Of a stretch of 64,000 bases of DNA, positions 47,349 through 59,737 are shown piece by piece. The number at the start of each line of letters is the position of its first letter. The stretch's first letter is position 1. Both the position numbers and the translations under genes were made by a program. This DNA comes from Tamarix chinensis (taxonomy: Eukaryota; Streptophyta; Magnoliopsida; Caryophyllales; Tamaricaceae). The DNA is taken from assembly GCA_030549775.1 (NCBI GenBank), contig CM060173.1, positions 32,606,110 to 32,670,109 on the forward strand. The letters are read 5' to 3'. The notes below the pieces were generated by a model. The model was not told the DNA's origin, did not search any database, and saw nothing but the letters and a program-made list of their open reading frames with translations.

Positions 47349-48859
47349 TATAACAACCCCATTTTTTACTACCAAAAATGTATATTTAAAACATTGCAAA
47401 AGTGGAAAATACTAAACACATCTAGGGAAAATGAAATGTTACTGCCGCACCTAAAGTACATCCACCACCCATCCCATGTTATATACAAGGATAAGAAAAT
47501 CAATCAAACCAAATAGACAGATAGAGTGTACAAAAGATATAACATACGATACCACAAAGAAAATGTTTACATTATAAGGCCATGACAGATCTTCAAAAAT
47601 ATTAGAAACACATTGAAATAAGGAACTGGAAATACTAAAATATGTTAGTGATAAAACCACAATAGGGTAGGGCCCAAAACCTTAGTCCATAAGGATCTGT
47701 ACATGGTCCAGGCTCTCATGACCCAAACTCAACACAAGGTAGGGCAGTTACTAGCCACCCTCTAAAACATGTACATGGTCTTTTACTCAAAGGATTGAAT
47801 AGGTGATCGAAAAAGCAGGCACATTAGTACGATATGTACTGAGTAAGACAAGATACCTCCTTAACAGGAGTCACAAGCATGCAAAGCCATAACACATTAT
47901 AGAAATCATGCTAAGTACATATCATGCTTGCACCATACAATTAGATATACATGTATTATCATGATCATAGAATGCATCAGAATTTCATGCAATCCTAGCT
48001 TAGATAATTCATAACTTAACATGCTGATCATCACAATATAGAGATCATGGATAGAAATTATAGATTCAATTAAGTAGGTCATTCAAGCAACTCACTAGGC
48101 TCCTCCATATTCCACTTACATGAATTTCCTGTGTGGTCCATATTCCAAGTTGCATAATCCTTTAGGTTATTGATTTATAAATCATTATTCATTTTTTAAG
48201 CAATGGATTGATTACCATCTCATGGTCTCACATACTATGGAAGCCTATCCAAACCGTAAGAAATAAAGTTTGGCCAAATCCAAGTAACCACCGATAGACG
48301 TAAAATTCGATCAAAGACAAGTAACACCAATGGTCATAAAGTCCTAGCCGAAGCTGAATAAATCACCTAGGTAACTAGACCCTTTAGTATTGATACCCCT
48401 ATTACATCATCAGTTTTAGAGCAGGTAAGGCATTAGGATCTACTAGGATCCCCCCAAGTACAGCCTCAAGGCACCAATAAACACTTGAAGCCAAATTATC
48501 CTCTAGTAGCTAATTGACAATCAAGTAATCTAGACTCATGTACTACTTGATCATCTTTCACTTTAAGTGATCAGTATATCATTCTCTAAGGTTATGTTAT
48601 CACATAAGGCCTATATAACAATCAAAGCAACGCATCTACATAATTATTCCTTCTTAACTATTGTTACACTCCAAACCATGTGATTAGACTTCCATTAGCT
48701 CTTAGCCAAGTTTAATCAATCCATTAAGATAATCCACTTATACCAATAACCTAGATTACATCATCCATTTGTAGAATCACGGTATACATACTTCAATATT
48801 CCCATTACATTAATGCAGGATAATCTATCGATTCTCACGATGCATCTAAGGATTCTCAT

Positions 48860-49640
48860 GATAATGATGATTTGGTATTCTTAATAATGGAGCCTATTAT
48901 AATATGTGTATTTGATGATAATATATGTTTGACTAACCATAACAAGTATATTTTAAGTGATTCTTGAATGTATGTAACATTTTTGCGAGGAGAAGATTCA
49001 AGATGGTGACACATTTAAGATTGATTCTCGTGTTACAAGTTATTACAAGTCAAATGAGCTATTATGCATGGAAGTCAAACTTTCAAGTCAAAGAAGACCT
49101 AGTTAGTATTCTTATCTAATTTAGGACTTTTTATTATTTTTTCCATGTAATAATGTGTAGTTTGATTCATGTATTATATAGGTTAGCAATATGTTTTTAT
49201 TAGATGTTAGTGTGCTAGTTAAACATATGTGCATTAATGTGGCTATCTTAGTGTGCTACTTAGCTAAGTTGTCACTACCTATATAAGGCATAACTTGGCA
49301 CCCTTGTACATGAGAAAAGAAGAATAGTCAAATATAATTGAATCTAATAACAAGTTTAATACGTGGTTATCTTTATCTCTTTTGAGTGAAATTTCTTCCT
49401 ATGACTACTTAATGTAATATTAGCTAAAGCCTTTGAATGTGTTCTTTGAGAAACATTCAAAGATATCTTCTTTTTGAATTCTTGTTGAATCTTTCTTGAA
49501 GATTCATAGCTTTCTTTAAGTCTTTATTGAATCTTACTTGAAGATTCTCATCTTTCTCCTAAATCTTCAACCCATTGATCCTAACCTTCATTCTAGCCTT
49601 TGAACTCTTTTTATTTGAAGATTCACACCATAAATCCTTC
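48860..49640 (+). repeat. Possible LTR or leader of a truncated Ty3/gypsy copy
   Basis: This block lies between the end of readable L7 sequence and the gag fragment at 49.64 kb. It contains a promoter-like CTATATAAGGCATAAC at about 49271, then a CTTGTACATGAGAAAAG block, which is the arrangement seen in LTRs A-C. It is not similar enough to LTRs A, B or C for me to align it, and its ends are not defined. Confidence 0.35.
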
Positions 49641-49659
49641 CAAAGGAACTAATTAAGAA

Positions 49660-50036
49660 TACAATGATATTGAGGCTATTTCTGAGTTTAGAGAATATGA
49701 TGATGAGAGAAAATATAAATTAGCTACTCTAAAGTTTAAAAATTTTGCTCGAATTTGGTATGATAATTTAAAGCGAACAAGAGAAAGACAAGAGAAGTCT
49801 AAAATAAAATCTTGGAAAAAACTTAAAAAGCACTTAAGAAAGAAATTTGTGTCTAGAGAGTATGAACAAGATATGTATGTTAAAATGACTACTCTAAGGC
49901 AAGGTTTCTTTAGTGTAGAATAATACACTAGAGAATTTGAAAGACTAGCCCTTATTTATGATGTTCATGAAAGAAAAGAACAAAAGTGTGCTAGGTACTT
50001 AGGTGGCTTGAATAATTTAATAAGAGATAAGGCAAA
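49660..50036 (+). pseudogene. Ty3/gypsy gag fragment fused to a truncated LTR
   Basis: The gag core is well preserved: KYKLATLKFKNFARIWYDNL, KKFVSREYEQDMYVKMTT, YTREFERLALIYDVHERKEQ and YLGGLNNLIRDKAK, with one TAA at 49921-49923 where Glu is expected. At 50034-50039 the reading breaks off in AAAGGG and continues as LTR sequence of element B. The zinc knuckle and everything downstream are missing. Confidence 0.8.
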
Positions 50037-50625
50037 GGGTTATAGAGTTACATGGAAGACAAATCCACAAGACATGAAGCTTTATTACTTGATTATTTAA
50101 TATATTATCATGATTAGGTTTTATGTAGATTTGATATTTTATGCATACCTTGGAATGTCTTGTCATAGTAATTGTAAACCATTATGTATACCATATGGAT
50201 GTGTATTAGTTTAGCCTTTTGTTAATTAGGCTAGTTGGTTTGGGCTTCATTAATGAAGGTTAAGATTAGCCTCATACGTGTACATATATATGGAGCTTGT
50301 ACATTTAGTGGAGGATGATTAGAACATTAACTAATGAATGAAAGTTAAGAAGAATTCTTAATATTATTTCAACCTCCCTTCCTTCCTTTTCAAGTGAGTT
50401 TATCTTGAGAGAGTTTAGGTATTGTTATCTAGAAAAAATTATGATTTCTCTTTAGCATTATTTTGATCTTTGTGAAGATAAAAAAAACTTCCAATCGTGC
50501 ATTTGAAGTTGAAGACATCAACATACTCGAGTATTATCTCTACTTTGATCAACATTCTTATTCAAAGAACAAAGAAAAAAGGTCCTACATTATGAAGGAT
50601 AGTTCATCCATTATCTTCCAAATCA
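50034..50625 (+). repeat. Left LTR of element B, lacking its first ~210 bp
   Basis: It aligns with 53778-54364 (shared phrases GGAAGACAAA.CCACAAGA, TTAGGCCAGTTGGTTTGGG-like sequence and GTGCATTTGAAGTTGAAGAC). It ends AAATCA, equivalent to ACATCA in the right LTR. Confidence 0.8.
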
Positions 50626-51225
50626 ATTTTTGTATCAAATAAAGGATTTTGGCTTGACACAAATTGGAGAATAACACAAATTCAAGGTTAAAACAAGCAA
50701 ACACATTAACACCGACTTTGGTTGATGTTCTTGATCATTCTTTAAATGATTCTTTGAATCTTGATTGCTTTTCTTGAACTCTTGTATGCATGTATATGAT
50801 CTTGGATGGTCGAATGTGGAGTTGGGAAATGTGATATAATTATCTTTAAGTAAATCTTGAATGATTACATGTTAAAGATTGAACCAAATGATAGAAATTA
50901 CATATTAATGTTTTAAGTGATTTTGAGGAAGAAAACGTGTGTGTGTGTTAACTGTTTTGGATTAGTATTGAAGGGAATTATTCTACATGATATTGTACAA
51001 TATTAGAATAGTTTTGCATGAAGATTAAATACCTTTTTTTAGTTGATTAAAGTACACGAGAACCGAATAAACATTGAACCCTAATTGCCATTTGTTATTT
51101 AAGAATTATGTCAATTGTATGTCTTTTGTTTCTTCAAATATAAGTTGTGTGTAGTCTATCATTTGGGCTGTTTGTTTGTGAGTTGCATATACTTAATACA
51201 TTTAGTCCATCAAATATAAGTTGTG

Positions 51226-52270
51226 TGTATAGCTATGAACAACATAACTATCAAATATAGATTTCCTATGCCTAAATTAGATTAGATGGCATTTTAGATG
51301 AATTATATGGAGCACAAGTATTCTATAAAATTGATCTAAGAAGTGGACATCATAAAATGAGGATAAGAGAAGGGGATAAATAGAAAACTGATTCTAAACC
51401 AAAATATGGTCTTTTATGAATGGACTATTATGTTGTTTGAATTGTGTAATGTGCCTAGTTCATTTATGAGACTAATGAATAACGTTCTTTGACCTTTTCT
51501 TGGAAAATTCATTATGATATACTTAGATGATATACTCGTATATAGTAAAAATGAGCATGATCATCTTATTCATTTGAGGAGATTATTTAATAAGCTAGGG
51601 GAAGCTAAACTCTATGAAAAAAATGTGATTTTATGCTTTCGAGTATTGTTTTTCATGGTTATATTGTAAGTAACGCAGGTATAAAAGTGGATCCTCAAAG
51701 ATTCATGCTATTCGAGATTGGCCTATACCCAAAGACATTAATGAAGTAAAGAGTATTCATGGACTAGTGATTTTCTATAGAAGATTTATTAACGTCTTGT
51801 CAACTATAGCTGCACCAATTACACATCTTATGAAGAAATGTGAATTCAAATGGGGAGAAGTTACCATTAAATCCTTTGAGACTTTAAACTTTAAGCTATG
51901 TAATGCAGCAATATTATCCTTTCCCGACTTTGATAAATTTTTTGAAGTTACATGTGATATTAGTGGTGTAGGGATAGGAGGTGTACTCTCACAAGAAAAA
52001 GGGCCACTACATTTTTTGTGAAAAATTAAATGGTGCTAAAATGAATTATTTAACATATGATAATGAAGTTTATACCATCATAAGAAGCTTAGAAACATGG
52101 AGTTATTATTTGAGACATGATTCATATTTTTTATATTCTGATCATGAAAATCTTAAATATTTGCATGGGAAAAAGAAAAATTAGTCCTAGACATTCAAAA
52201 TGGGGTAATTTCTTATAATCCTTTATTTTTTATATTAAACATTTTGATGGTAAAGAAAACATAGTATCAA
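51226..52270 (+). pseudogene. Reverse transcriptase (3' part) and RNase H of element B
   Basis: RT begins at [16 protein letters not shown] sequence, then DELYGAQVFYKIDLRSGH, and keeps an intact catalytic box IYLDDILVYSKNE (YLDD codons 51520-51531). RNase H reads FEVTCDISGVGIGGVLSQE to about 52000, shifts frame, and continues EKLNGAKMNYLTYDNEVYTI, then YSDHENLKYLHG to 52184. Stops and shifts inactivate it. Confidence 0.8.
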
Positions 52271-52479
52271 ATGAAATATCAATGAGATCTATTATGCTTG
52301 TCATGTTGGATGCTAAATTATTAGGTTTTGAAAATTTGAAAGAATTATATACAAAATATTAATATTTCTTTGAAATTTATAATGAATGTAAGAAAATCAT
52401 AGTTATGATAATTATGTACTTCAGGATGACTTTATTTTCAAACTTCATAAGTTGTATATACCTCACTCTAGCGTACGTG

Positions 52480-53569
52480 ATTTAATTATTAAGGAATTAC
52501 ATGAGTAGGTATAACAAGTCATTTTGGTGTTCATAAGAATATGGAAATATTATAAGATCATTTTTGTGGGCCATAAATGATAAAGTTGATACAAGCTATT
52601 ATTGGGAGATGTGTGACTTGTAAAAAGAGTAAGAGTTTCTTCCATAAAGTTTTGTATACTCCTTTAACTATTCCTAGTCAACCATGGGAGGGTTTTAATA
52701 TGGAATTTATCTTAGAGTTAACAAGGAATCAAAGGGGGAAATATTCTATTATGGAAGTGGTAGATAGATTTTCTAAAATGACATATTTTATTCCTTGTAA
52801 TAAAATGGATGATGCAACACATGTGGCAGATTTATATTTCAAGAAAATAATAAGGTTACATGGTATTCCTATCATTATAGTTTTAGATAGAGATATGAAA
52901 ATTTTGAGTTACTTTTGGAAGACACTTTGGTATATTTTGGGTACTCAGTTATTGTTTAGTACATCTCATCGTCTACAAATAGATGGTCAAACCGAAACGA
53001 CTAATAGAACATTAGGAACTTTACTATGAGGATTAGTTAGTAAGAGTACAAATGATTAGGACATAAAACTTGTACATGCTGAATTTGTATACAATAGGAG
53101 TCCTTCTAGTACAACTCAGTTGAGTCCATTTGAAGTAGTCTATGGAGTTAAGCATTATTTACCTATTGATATATTGTCACTAAAGAAAGGTGATATTAAG
53201 AACTATGATGCTAAAGAAATAATATAATTCCTTAAGAAACTTCATGAGCAAATTAAGAATAACGTTGAGAAATCTAATGCTAAATACTAAAACCACGAGA
53301 ATAAAAATAAAATTACACAAGTATTTTTTAATAAGAAGACTTGGTATGGTTACACTTAAAAAAAGATATATTTTGAAATTTCAGAAAAATAAACTAATGC
53401 CAAGTGCAAATAGACCATTTAAAATCTTGAGAAAATTTAGAAATAATGCTTATAAATTAGAATTACCTAAATCCTATGGAGGAGTTTCTAGAACTTTCAA
53501 TATTGGTGATTTATCTCCTCATCACAGTGATGCTAATTTGAGGAAAAATTATTCTTTGCAAGGGGATAA
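52480..53569 (+). pseudogene. Integrase of element B
   Basis: The long frame 52577-53029 includes the zinc-domain GRCVTCKKSK and the catalytic core. The first catalytic residue reads NMEFI (Glu codon 52703-52705 where Asp is expected), the second is intact in LDRD (52886-52888), and the third is intact in DGQTETTNRTLG (52994-52996). After a stop the same region continues as AEFVYNRSPSSTT and PFEVVYG. The C-terminal part (from about 53340) ends SRTFNIGDLSPHHSDANLR and runs to the LTR boundary, with no chromodomain. Confidence 0.8.
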
Positions 53570-54364
53570 TGGTACAATAGCATCTCCATCTTATTCTTCT
53601 CATATTATAGGTCAAGAACTAGTATATTTGGAGATGGTACCAATTGTTCTTGAAAATCTTAAATACCTTTATAATAACCCTAATAATGTTTCATTAATTG
53701 ATTCTTGTAGGTATTTTATATGTTTGCAAGAAGAAGAATTCACCAAGGATATCTAGTGTGCAAGAAAATGGCAATATAAAGGGTTACAAAGTTGAATGGA
53801 AGACAAACCCACAAGATATGAAGCTTGATTACTTGATTATTCATAGTATTATCATGATTATATTTTATGTAGATTTGATATTTTATGTATACCTTGTAAT
53901 TTATTACCATTGTAATTGTAAAGCATTATGTATATCATATGGATGTGTAGTAGTTTAGCCTTTGTTAATTAAGCCAGTTGGTTTGGGCTTTATTAATGGA
54001 GGTTAAGCTTGGCCTCATATGTGTATATACATGGAGCTTGTACATTCGGTGGAGGATGATTAGAACATTAATGAACGAATGAAATTTAAGTCAAATTCTT
54101 AAGAAGATTTAGGCCTCCTTTCCTTCCTCTTCAAGTGAGTTTATCATGAAAGAGTTTAGGTATTATTCTCTTGGGAAAACTATGATTTTGCTTTTGAATT
54201 CTTTTGATGTTGGTGAATATTAAAAACTTCTAATCGTGCATTTGAAGTTGAAGACATCTACATACTCGAATATTATCTCTACTTTGATCAACATTCTTCT
54301 TCAAAGAACAAAGTAAAAAGGTTTTGCATGGTGAACTATAATTCATCCATTATCTTCCACATCA
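53570..54364 (+). repeat. Right LTR of element B
   Basis: It starts TGGTACAATAGC directly after AAGGGGATAA and ends CCACATCA. The following 5 bp are TATTA. The integrase-side open frame 53244-53756 reads through its start, which has no meaning as protein. Confidence 0.8.
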
Positions 54365-55439
54365 TATTAAATTACCAAATATTTCATTTTTAACCCACAT
54401 TGAACCAATATACCTTTAAGATAAACACTAAGTCCCTATTCTCACAAACTCTATGAGTCTTTGTTATGAGTTGTTTTCAGCTTCCAACACATATCCTCAT
54501 GAAAATAATCAACCACATATACAACTAGGATTAAAAAATCATAACCCATTTTAGATAATGATTCATGCCAAACTTCTTGACTTGTGAAACAAAACTTAGC
54601 CAAGAATGTACATAATATTATGCTTTCACATTTTTCTCACTTTTCCTATCATATAACATAACATATCATACCATAAAATTTACACATTTTTTTTAAAACA
54701 ATACTTATAAATTAAAACTGTAAATTGTGGATGTTGCCGCCACACTTAGTACCAGACCGGTTCACTCCTATCATTCCGGTACCAAGTGCTAAGGTTAGAA
54801 ACAATACTATTAATAACAACATAAAATCCAAATTTATAAAAACGAAAATCAGAGTACGCGCAAGTCTTACATAGTTCGAAATATCAGCTATTGCTTTTCT
54901 AGATAATAACTAAACAATATTAGTAAAGTTGCTTCAACAATTCAAACATAAAAAAAAAAAGATAACATGAATCATAAATTGAAAAAGGACAACGCCCACG
55001 TCACTCTAGAGATTGATCCGGCCCAGCTATCACTTTGCCCCTCCTGATGTCCCGTAGGCATCGATAGCATCAAAGTAGGTTTCTCCTACCTACAACAAAT
55101 TAGACGGGCCTTCTACTCGTGGGAATGAGTAGCACCTATGAAACGGGTGATCAGTACGCTATGTAATAAGTAAGGTAACCGAATACTAAGGCCGACACAT
55201 GAACACATCAAATCATGCAGGATAATAATCGGCATACAATTTCAAACTACACATGTGACACATAAAGATCATATAATGAAATCCATAGCTTGATATTAAC
55301 AAGTCCACACATTAGGCCCAAAAAGATCAAGATTAATTATTAGTTATTTCTTTTATCAGGAGTCGATACACACCATATCTTTTATCAAAGGTCGATACAC
55401 ACCATGTTCTTTATCAGGTCCATATGAGTACGGGAACCC

Positions 55440-55760
55440 CGCTATTTTAGCCGGTGGATCGGTCACGAGGGCACATTTCCTGCCACTATTATAGCCGGTG
55501 GATCAGTCGTGAGGGTAACATACCCTGCCACTATTATATGCCAGTGGATCGGTCTGGCTCCTTTCTCGTACAGTGGTCCACTGTAAGTAATTAGTATCTT
55601 TTAATAGCATTGATGATCTGGTTTGTCTTTATTGAGCTCAGAATCCCCCACTATTATAACCGGTGGGCCGGAGACACATAGGACCTCATGTCCTAACCAC
55701 TATTATTACCGGTGGATTGGTCACACATAGGGTAAAACCCTAACCACTATTCCTAACCAA
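55440..55760. repeat. Tandem repeat, CTATTATAGCCGGTGGATC type, period about 45 bp
   Basis: Copies start at about 55442, 55487 and 55531 (spacings 45 and 44 bp), with further diverged copies near 55648 and 55700. This is the clearest example of the array that marks family L. Confidence 0.8.
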
Positions 55761-55859
55761 TGGATCAGCTGGTCCCATCTCAATATCTTCCACTTTAAGA
55801 TATTAGTGTCTTAAATATTTTATTCAAAAACATTTGACATTCACAAACATTTTCCCAGA

Positions 55860-56125
55860 CATGCATGGCTAAATCCATGAAAACCCTAACTCCCATGCAA
55901 CCCTACTCCATGCAAACCCTAGCTCCCATGCAAACCCTAACTCCACGTACCACACTTCCATGCAACCCTAGCTCCCATACACACCCTAACTCCACGTAGA
56001 CATACTTCCATGCAACCCTAATCCACATGCAACCTTAGCTTCACGTAGGCCACACTTCCATGCAAACCCTAATTCGTAAGCAACCCTAACTCCACATAGA
56101 CATGCTTCCATGCAAACCCTAACAT
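55860..56125. repeat. CCATGCAACCCTAACTCC minisatellite
   Basis: At least ten variants of the 18-20 bp phrase CCATGCAAACCCTAACTCC follow one another, some separated by a 15-bp insert like ACGTAGACATACTTC. I did not see this array in the other L units, so it may be specific to this copy. Confidence 0.8.
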
Positions 56126-56659
56126 CATGCCATTTCGTCAAGACCCCAATACTACATTGTTACACTTCCCATCACGATTTTATAACCCTAACATGCATGT
56201 CTTAAGGCCATAACATACAATAATGACATAAACATACGCATAATTCTCATGCCACAGTTTATTCACACCAACAAACTTCAACTCTATAATCATGCCACAT
56301 ATGAAATAATTAATAGAAATAAACATAGAATACATAGCATATGAAACACATAATGTATATAAACACACAAATGGCCTTAGTAAACCCTTACCTAAAATGA
56401 CACCGGTCTTGGTGCACGCTCCTATTCCACTTGAGGGGTTTGACTGGGTTCACCTACTATATAAAAAATACTAGAATTATGCTCCCTTATAAAATTTTAT
56501 TATTTTCTAACCTATTATAAGATTTGTTTTTTAATTAAAACAATATTACACAATAATTAGCTATACAAAATATTACTTAAAAATACAATTAATTACTATT
56601 TACATTCGAAAAGGGTGGTGATATAAGGGTTTCTACCCTTCACCAAAATAGTATTAGTA

Positions 56660-56668
56660 ATAGTAATG

Positions 56669-56699
<31 letters not shown>

Positions 56700-56709
56700 C
56701 AACAACAAC

Positions 56710-56741
<32 letters not shown>

Positions 56742-56775
56742 TGATGATGATGATAATAATAATAATAATAAAAGA
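56660..56775. repeat. Compound AAT/AAC/AAT/GAT/AAT microsatellite
   Basis: Uninterrupted trinucleotide runs switch from AAT to AAC, back to AAT, to GAT and back to AAT. It lies at the same place in L5 as the array at 1.8-2.7 kb does in L1. Confidence 0.85.
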
Positions 56776-57801
56776 AGTAAAACATTATTAATAATACTCT
56801 TATTAGTAGAATATTAATATTAATAATACCATAATTCTTAAAATTACAAGGTGGCTTTCAAAACCACTCCATTTAATAATAATACTATTCAAAAATGTAA
56901 TAATGATATTAATATTATATGTATACTTATAATATAAAATTTAATAAAAAAATAATAATATAATTAGTAATAATGTTAAAAATGTTAATAATAGTTGTAA
57001 AAAGCAAATGTGCGAGACTTAGTTAAAATTTTAGGTTTCTAACCCTCCTGAAATAATTACAATATTAAATAAATAATTACACTAATAATAATAATATCTA
57101 TATTATTATTAATAATAATAGTAAACATGTAATAATTCCATTAAATAACCAAAATTCGAGAATAATAATTTCTCTAACTCAATAATACTCCCAAAACTAT
57201 CAACAAAATTTAGCAATTAGGATTTAGTTGATAACAACAATAATAATAATAATAATTAAAATTGAATTAACATTAAAAATTAGGATAAAAGCAGAATAAT
57301 TATCAATAAATTGAAAGGAAGTGTTTAAAAGGTCTAGGGTTTCACCTTGAATTGGAGGGGATGAGTGGCACCGGCGGTGGTGCCGGGAGGTGGCCGGAAA
57401 AATGATCTAAGAGGGGTGAAAATAAAGAAAAAGAGGTAAGGGGGAAGGAGAAAAATAAAATACATTTATGGGTCAGTGGAGGAGACTTAGCAGGAGATAT
57501 TCATTGGTTTAGAGGGTGGCAGAAGTAGCGGATGTGATGGTGGACGGTGGTTTAAGGTTTCGGGTAGAAATTTCTGGCGAGAGAACTAGCAAACTTTACA
57601 CGGTTATGGAGGCTCGTGAAAGGAGAATCGAAGGGTGTAGATGGTTTAGTTAATTAGAGGGTGTTGCAGGGAAGAGTTTGGAAGGAAGAAAGGGCGACGG
57701 CGTTGGCTAATAGTGGAGAACGGGGCGTTTAAAGGTGTGGTGGCATAAAGACGGGTGCTTAGGGTTTTTGGGAAAAGAAAGCTCGATTTCAAGCCATACG
57801 A

Positions 57802-57814
57802 GGGGTATTTATAG
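57802..57814 (-). promoter_or_regulatory. TATA-like box of the L5 unit (minus strand)
   Basis: CTATAAATACCCC on the minus strand is identical to 3344-3356 and 59738-59750. Downstream on the minus strand the two units L1 and L5 stay similar (GAGCTTTCTTTTC / GAGCTTCCTTTTC, then TTTCACGAGCCTCC), as expected for a transcribed leader. Confidence 0.55.
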
Positions 57815-58339
57815 TAGTGGAGGGTAGGTTCGGGTTGTGGAGGTTACCAGAAGATCAATTTCGGTGGGAAAATGGGTTGGTTTTGCCGTTGATCGGGCGG
57901 CACAATTTTAAAATTTTGCCCGACCTTTGAGAGGGAAATGGGGGAAAATTTGGGGAAGAAATGGAGAGTGGGGTATTTCAAATAGAATTGGGCGTCGAGA
58001 GGAAGAGAATGGGTGGGAGAAAGGCCAGTCACGACATGTGTGGCCAGCGGCGCCATTTTCGGGGGAAGGAGGTTGAGTGTTACAGATATGGCATCGGCTG
58101 GAAGAGAAAGAAGAAGATGGGGTGGGCGAACTGGCAGTTCAGGGGAGAAAAGAAGGAAAAGAAAAGAAGGGGACCGGGCGGTCGGGCGGCAACGGCTAAA
58201 AAAAAGGTCGACACGCCGTGTTTAGAGGGGAAACATGGTGAAACGCGACACAGAGTTAAATGAAGTACTTTTGGGTCGCGAGAAAGGAACGGCCTGAGCC
58301 GAAGGAAAAGGATGGAGTTTGGGCTGGCACAACAGACCC

Positions 58340-58450
58340 AAATTGGGGTAGGAAAAGAAAAAAAGAAGAAGAAGAAGAAGGAAAAGAAAGAAAAAGAAAT
58401 AAAAAGGAAGAAAAAAAAGGAAAAAGGAAAAAGGAGAAGAGAAAATAAGA
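58340..58450. repeat. Polypurine tract in L5
   Basis: About 110 bases on the plus strand are almost only A and G. Similar tracts lie in L1 (about 3800-3890) and elsewhere in family L. They create open frames such as 58260-58448, rich in Lys and Glu, which are not genes. Confidence 0.8.
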
Positions 58451-59737
58451 AGGTTGGGTTAAATAAATTAATTAAAATATTTGGGATATTTAAAAATAAT
58501 AATATTTAAATAAAATAATATTTAAATCCCTTTTTAGGCTAAATTAGGATTTTTAAAAGATTTTCCAAAATTTCCATTTTAAATTAATAAATCACTCTAA
58601 TTTTATTTAATTAAATTATTTATAAAATTAACATTAATTTGAAACTATTTTCTCTTTCTTAAATTGAATAAAATAATTTATTTAAATAAATTCCCAAATT
58701 AAAATATATAATTAGATAATATACCCAAATTTCCTTTACTTAACATTTTTATAAAATCTCTTATTAATTTGCCCTACTAGATTTCCTTTTATTTTAGTAA
58801 AAATAATTTATTAAATTAAATTTTCAATTAAAACCTTATTTAAATATAATCTTTAAAATTAGAAAATTTCGGGGCATTTTAATTATTATAATGAAATTAT
58901 CCATAACAATACAAACACATGAGTTTTTATACAAATTTGCATATTACATACAAAAACTTAGTTATGATGTGTATCCTTACCAAAAATTCCTTCGATCTCT
59001 AAGCTCGTATAAACTGTAAGACTCATCCTTCACTGCCACAAAATAATTACCTAAAAATCAAGAATGATACATGGTTATAAATTAGAAAAAAATAGAAATG
59101 AAAATTTAAGGAAAGGGGTGGTGGAAAATTGAGCAAAATCGAAGAAAACATAACTAGGAATAGATGGAACTTATTTCATGGAAATGTGGTGCAACCAAGT
59201 GGATGGCTATGTGGGGTAGTAATGCAGCTATAAGGGTGGTTTTGTGGGTTTTCGACACTCAAATAGGGTGTCTGCATGGGTGGTTGACATAACAAGGTGG
59301 AGGGTGGCATGAGCTGGTGATGTAAATGAGGTTGGGTTGCATCAGTTGGTGGTGCAGTTTTAGGGTGTCTTACATGAGACTATAGTGTAGAGATGGTGGT
59401 GGTTGTGTGGGATTGTCATGTTAGGGGTGATTGAGAAGGAAGAAGGTTGCATAAAGGATTGATGCACATTATGTGTTTTTTGCATGAGAATGCCATGTAA
59501 GGAAGCTTGAGTAACATGAGGTAATGGTGCGAGTGAGGGTGGTACAATATGAGAAGTTGATGCAACAAAGGGGTGATGTGTATGGTATGGGTTGTATAAG
59601 TTATGTAAAACTTAATTAGAAGAACATGGAGGAAAATAATGGAACAACACACATAGGATTTGAGGGAAGGAAGAGTAAGTATGAGGAGATGTTATGTCAA
59701 GCATAAAGTAAAGTAAGGTATAGAGTGAAAAGAAGAA

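Larger units (their letters stand above)
50034..54364 (+). mobile_element. Ty3/gypsy LTR retrotransposon, element B (deleted 5' half)
   Basis: The element has a 5'-truncated left LTR (50034-50625), a degraded primer site (TGTATCAAA at 50631), then about 0.6 kb of non-coding DNA. Pol starts abruptly in the middle of RT at about 51.23 kb. RNase H, integrase, a polypurine tract (AAGGGGATAA) and the right LTR (53570-54364) follow. Gag, protease and the first part of RT are missing from the interior. It lies inside L7. Confidence 0.8.
54680..58881 (-). mobile_element. Family L unit (L5), about 4.2 kb, nested in L7
   Basis: The left end near 54680 (TTTACACATTTTT, a decayed TGTAACACCCC-type end) is followed by TGTTGCCGCCACACTTAG and a GTGATCAGTACGCTATG block, typical of the family. 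Then come CCGGTGGATCGGTC arrays, a CATGCAACCCTAACTCC minisatellite, AAT/AAC/GAT microsatellites, a GC- and purine-rich block (57.34-58.46 kb) with the TATA-like box, and a decayed end near 58881 (GGGGCATTTTA). It matches L1 (2740-4238) in its right part. No protein domain is visible. Confidence 0.55.

Noticed and set aside
53244..53956. Open frames running past 53570 as integrase extension or chromodomain
   Set aside because: From 53570 onward the sequence is LTR (it repeats in the left LTR), so the extra residues are not part of integrase.
48895..54369. TATTA as target duplication of the whole Ty3/gypsy composite
   Set aside because: TATTA is present at 48895-48899 and 54365-54369, but the element would then begin with TA and not TG, and TATTA is very common in this AT-rich DNA.
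57844..58509. Overlapping frames on both strands at 57.8-58.5 kb
   Set aside because: Compositional frames in the GC- and purine-rich part of L5; no domain, no start context, no similarity to each other in the matching L1 unit beyond composition.
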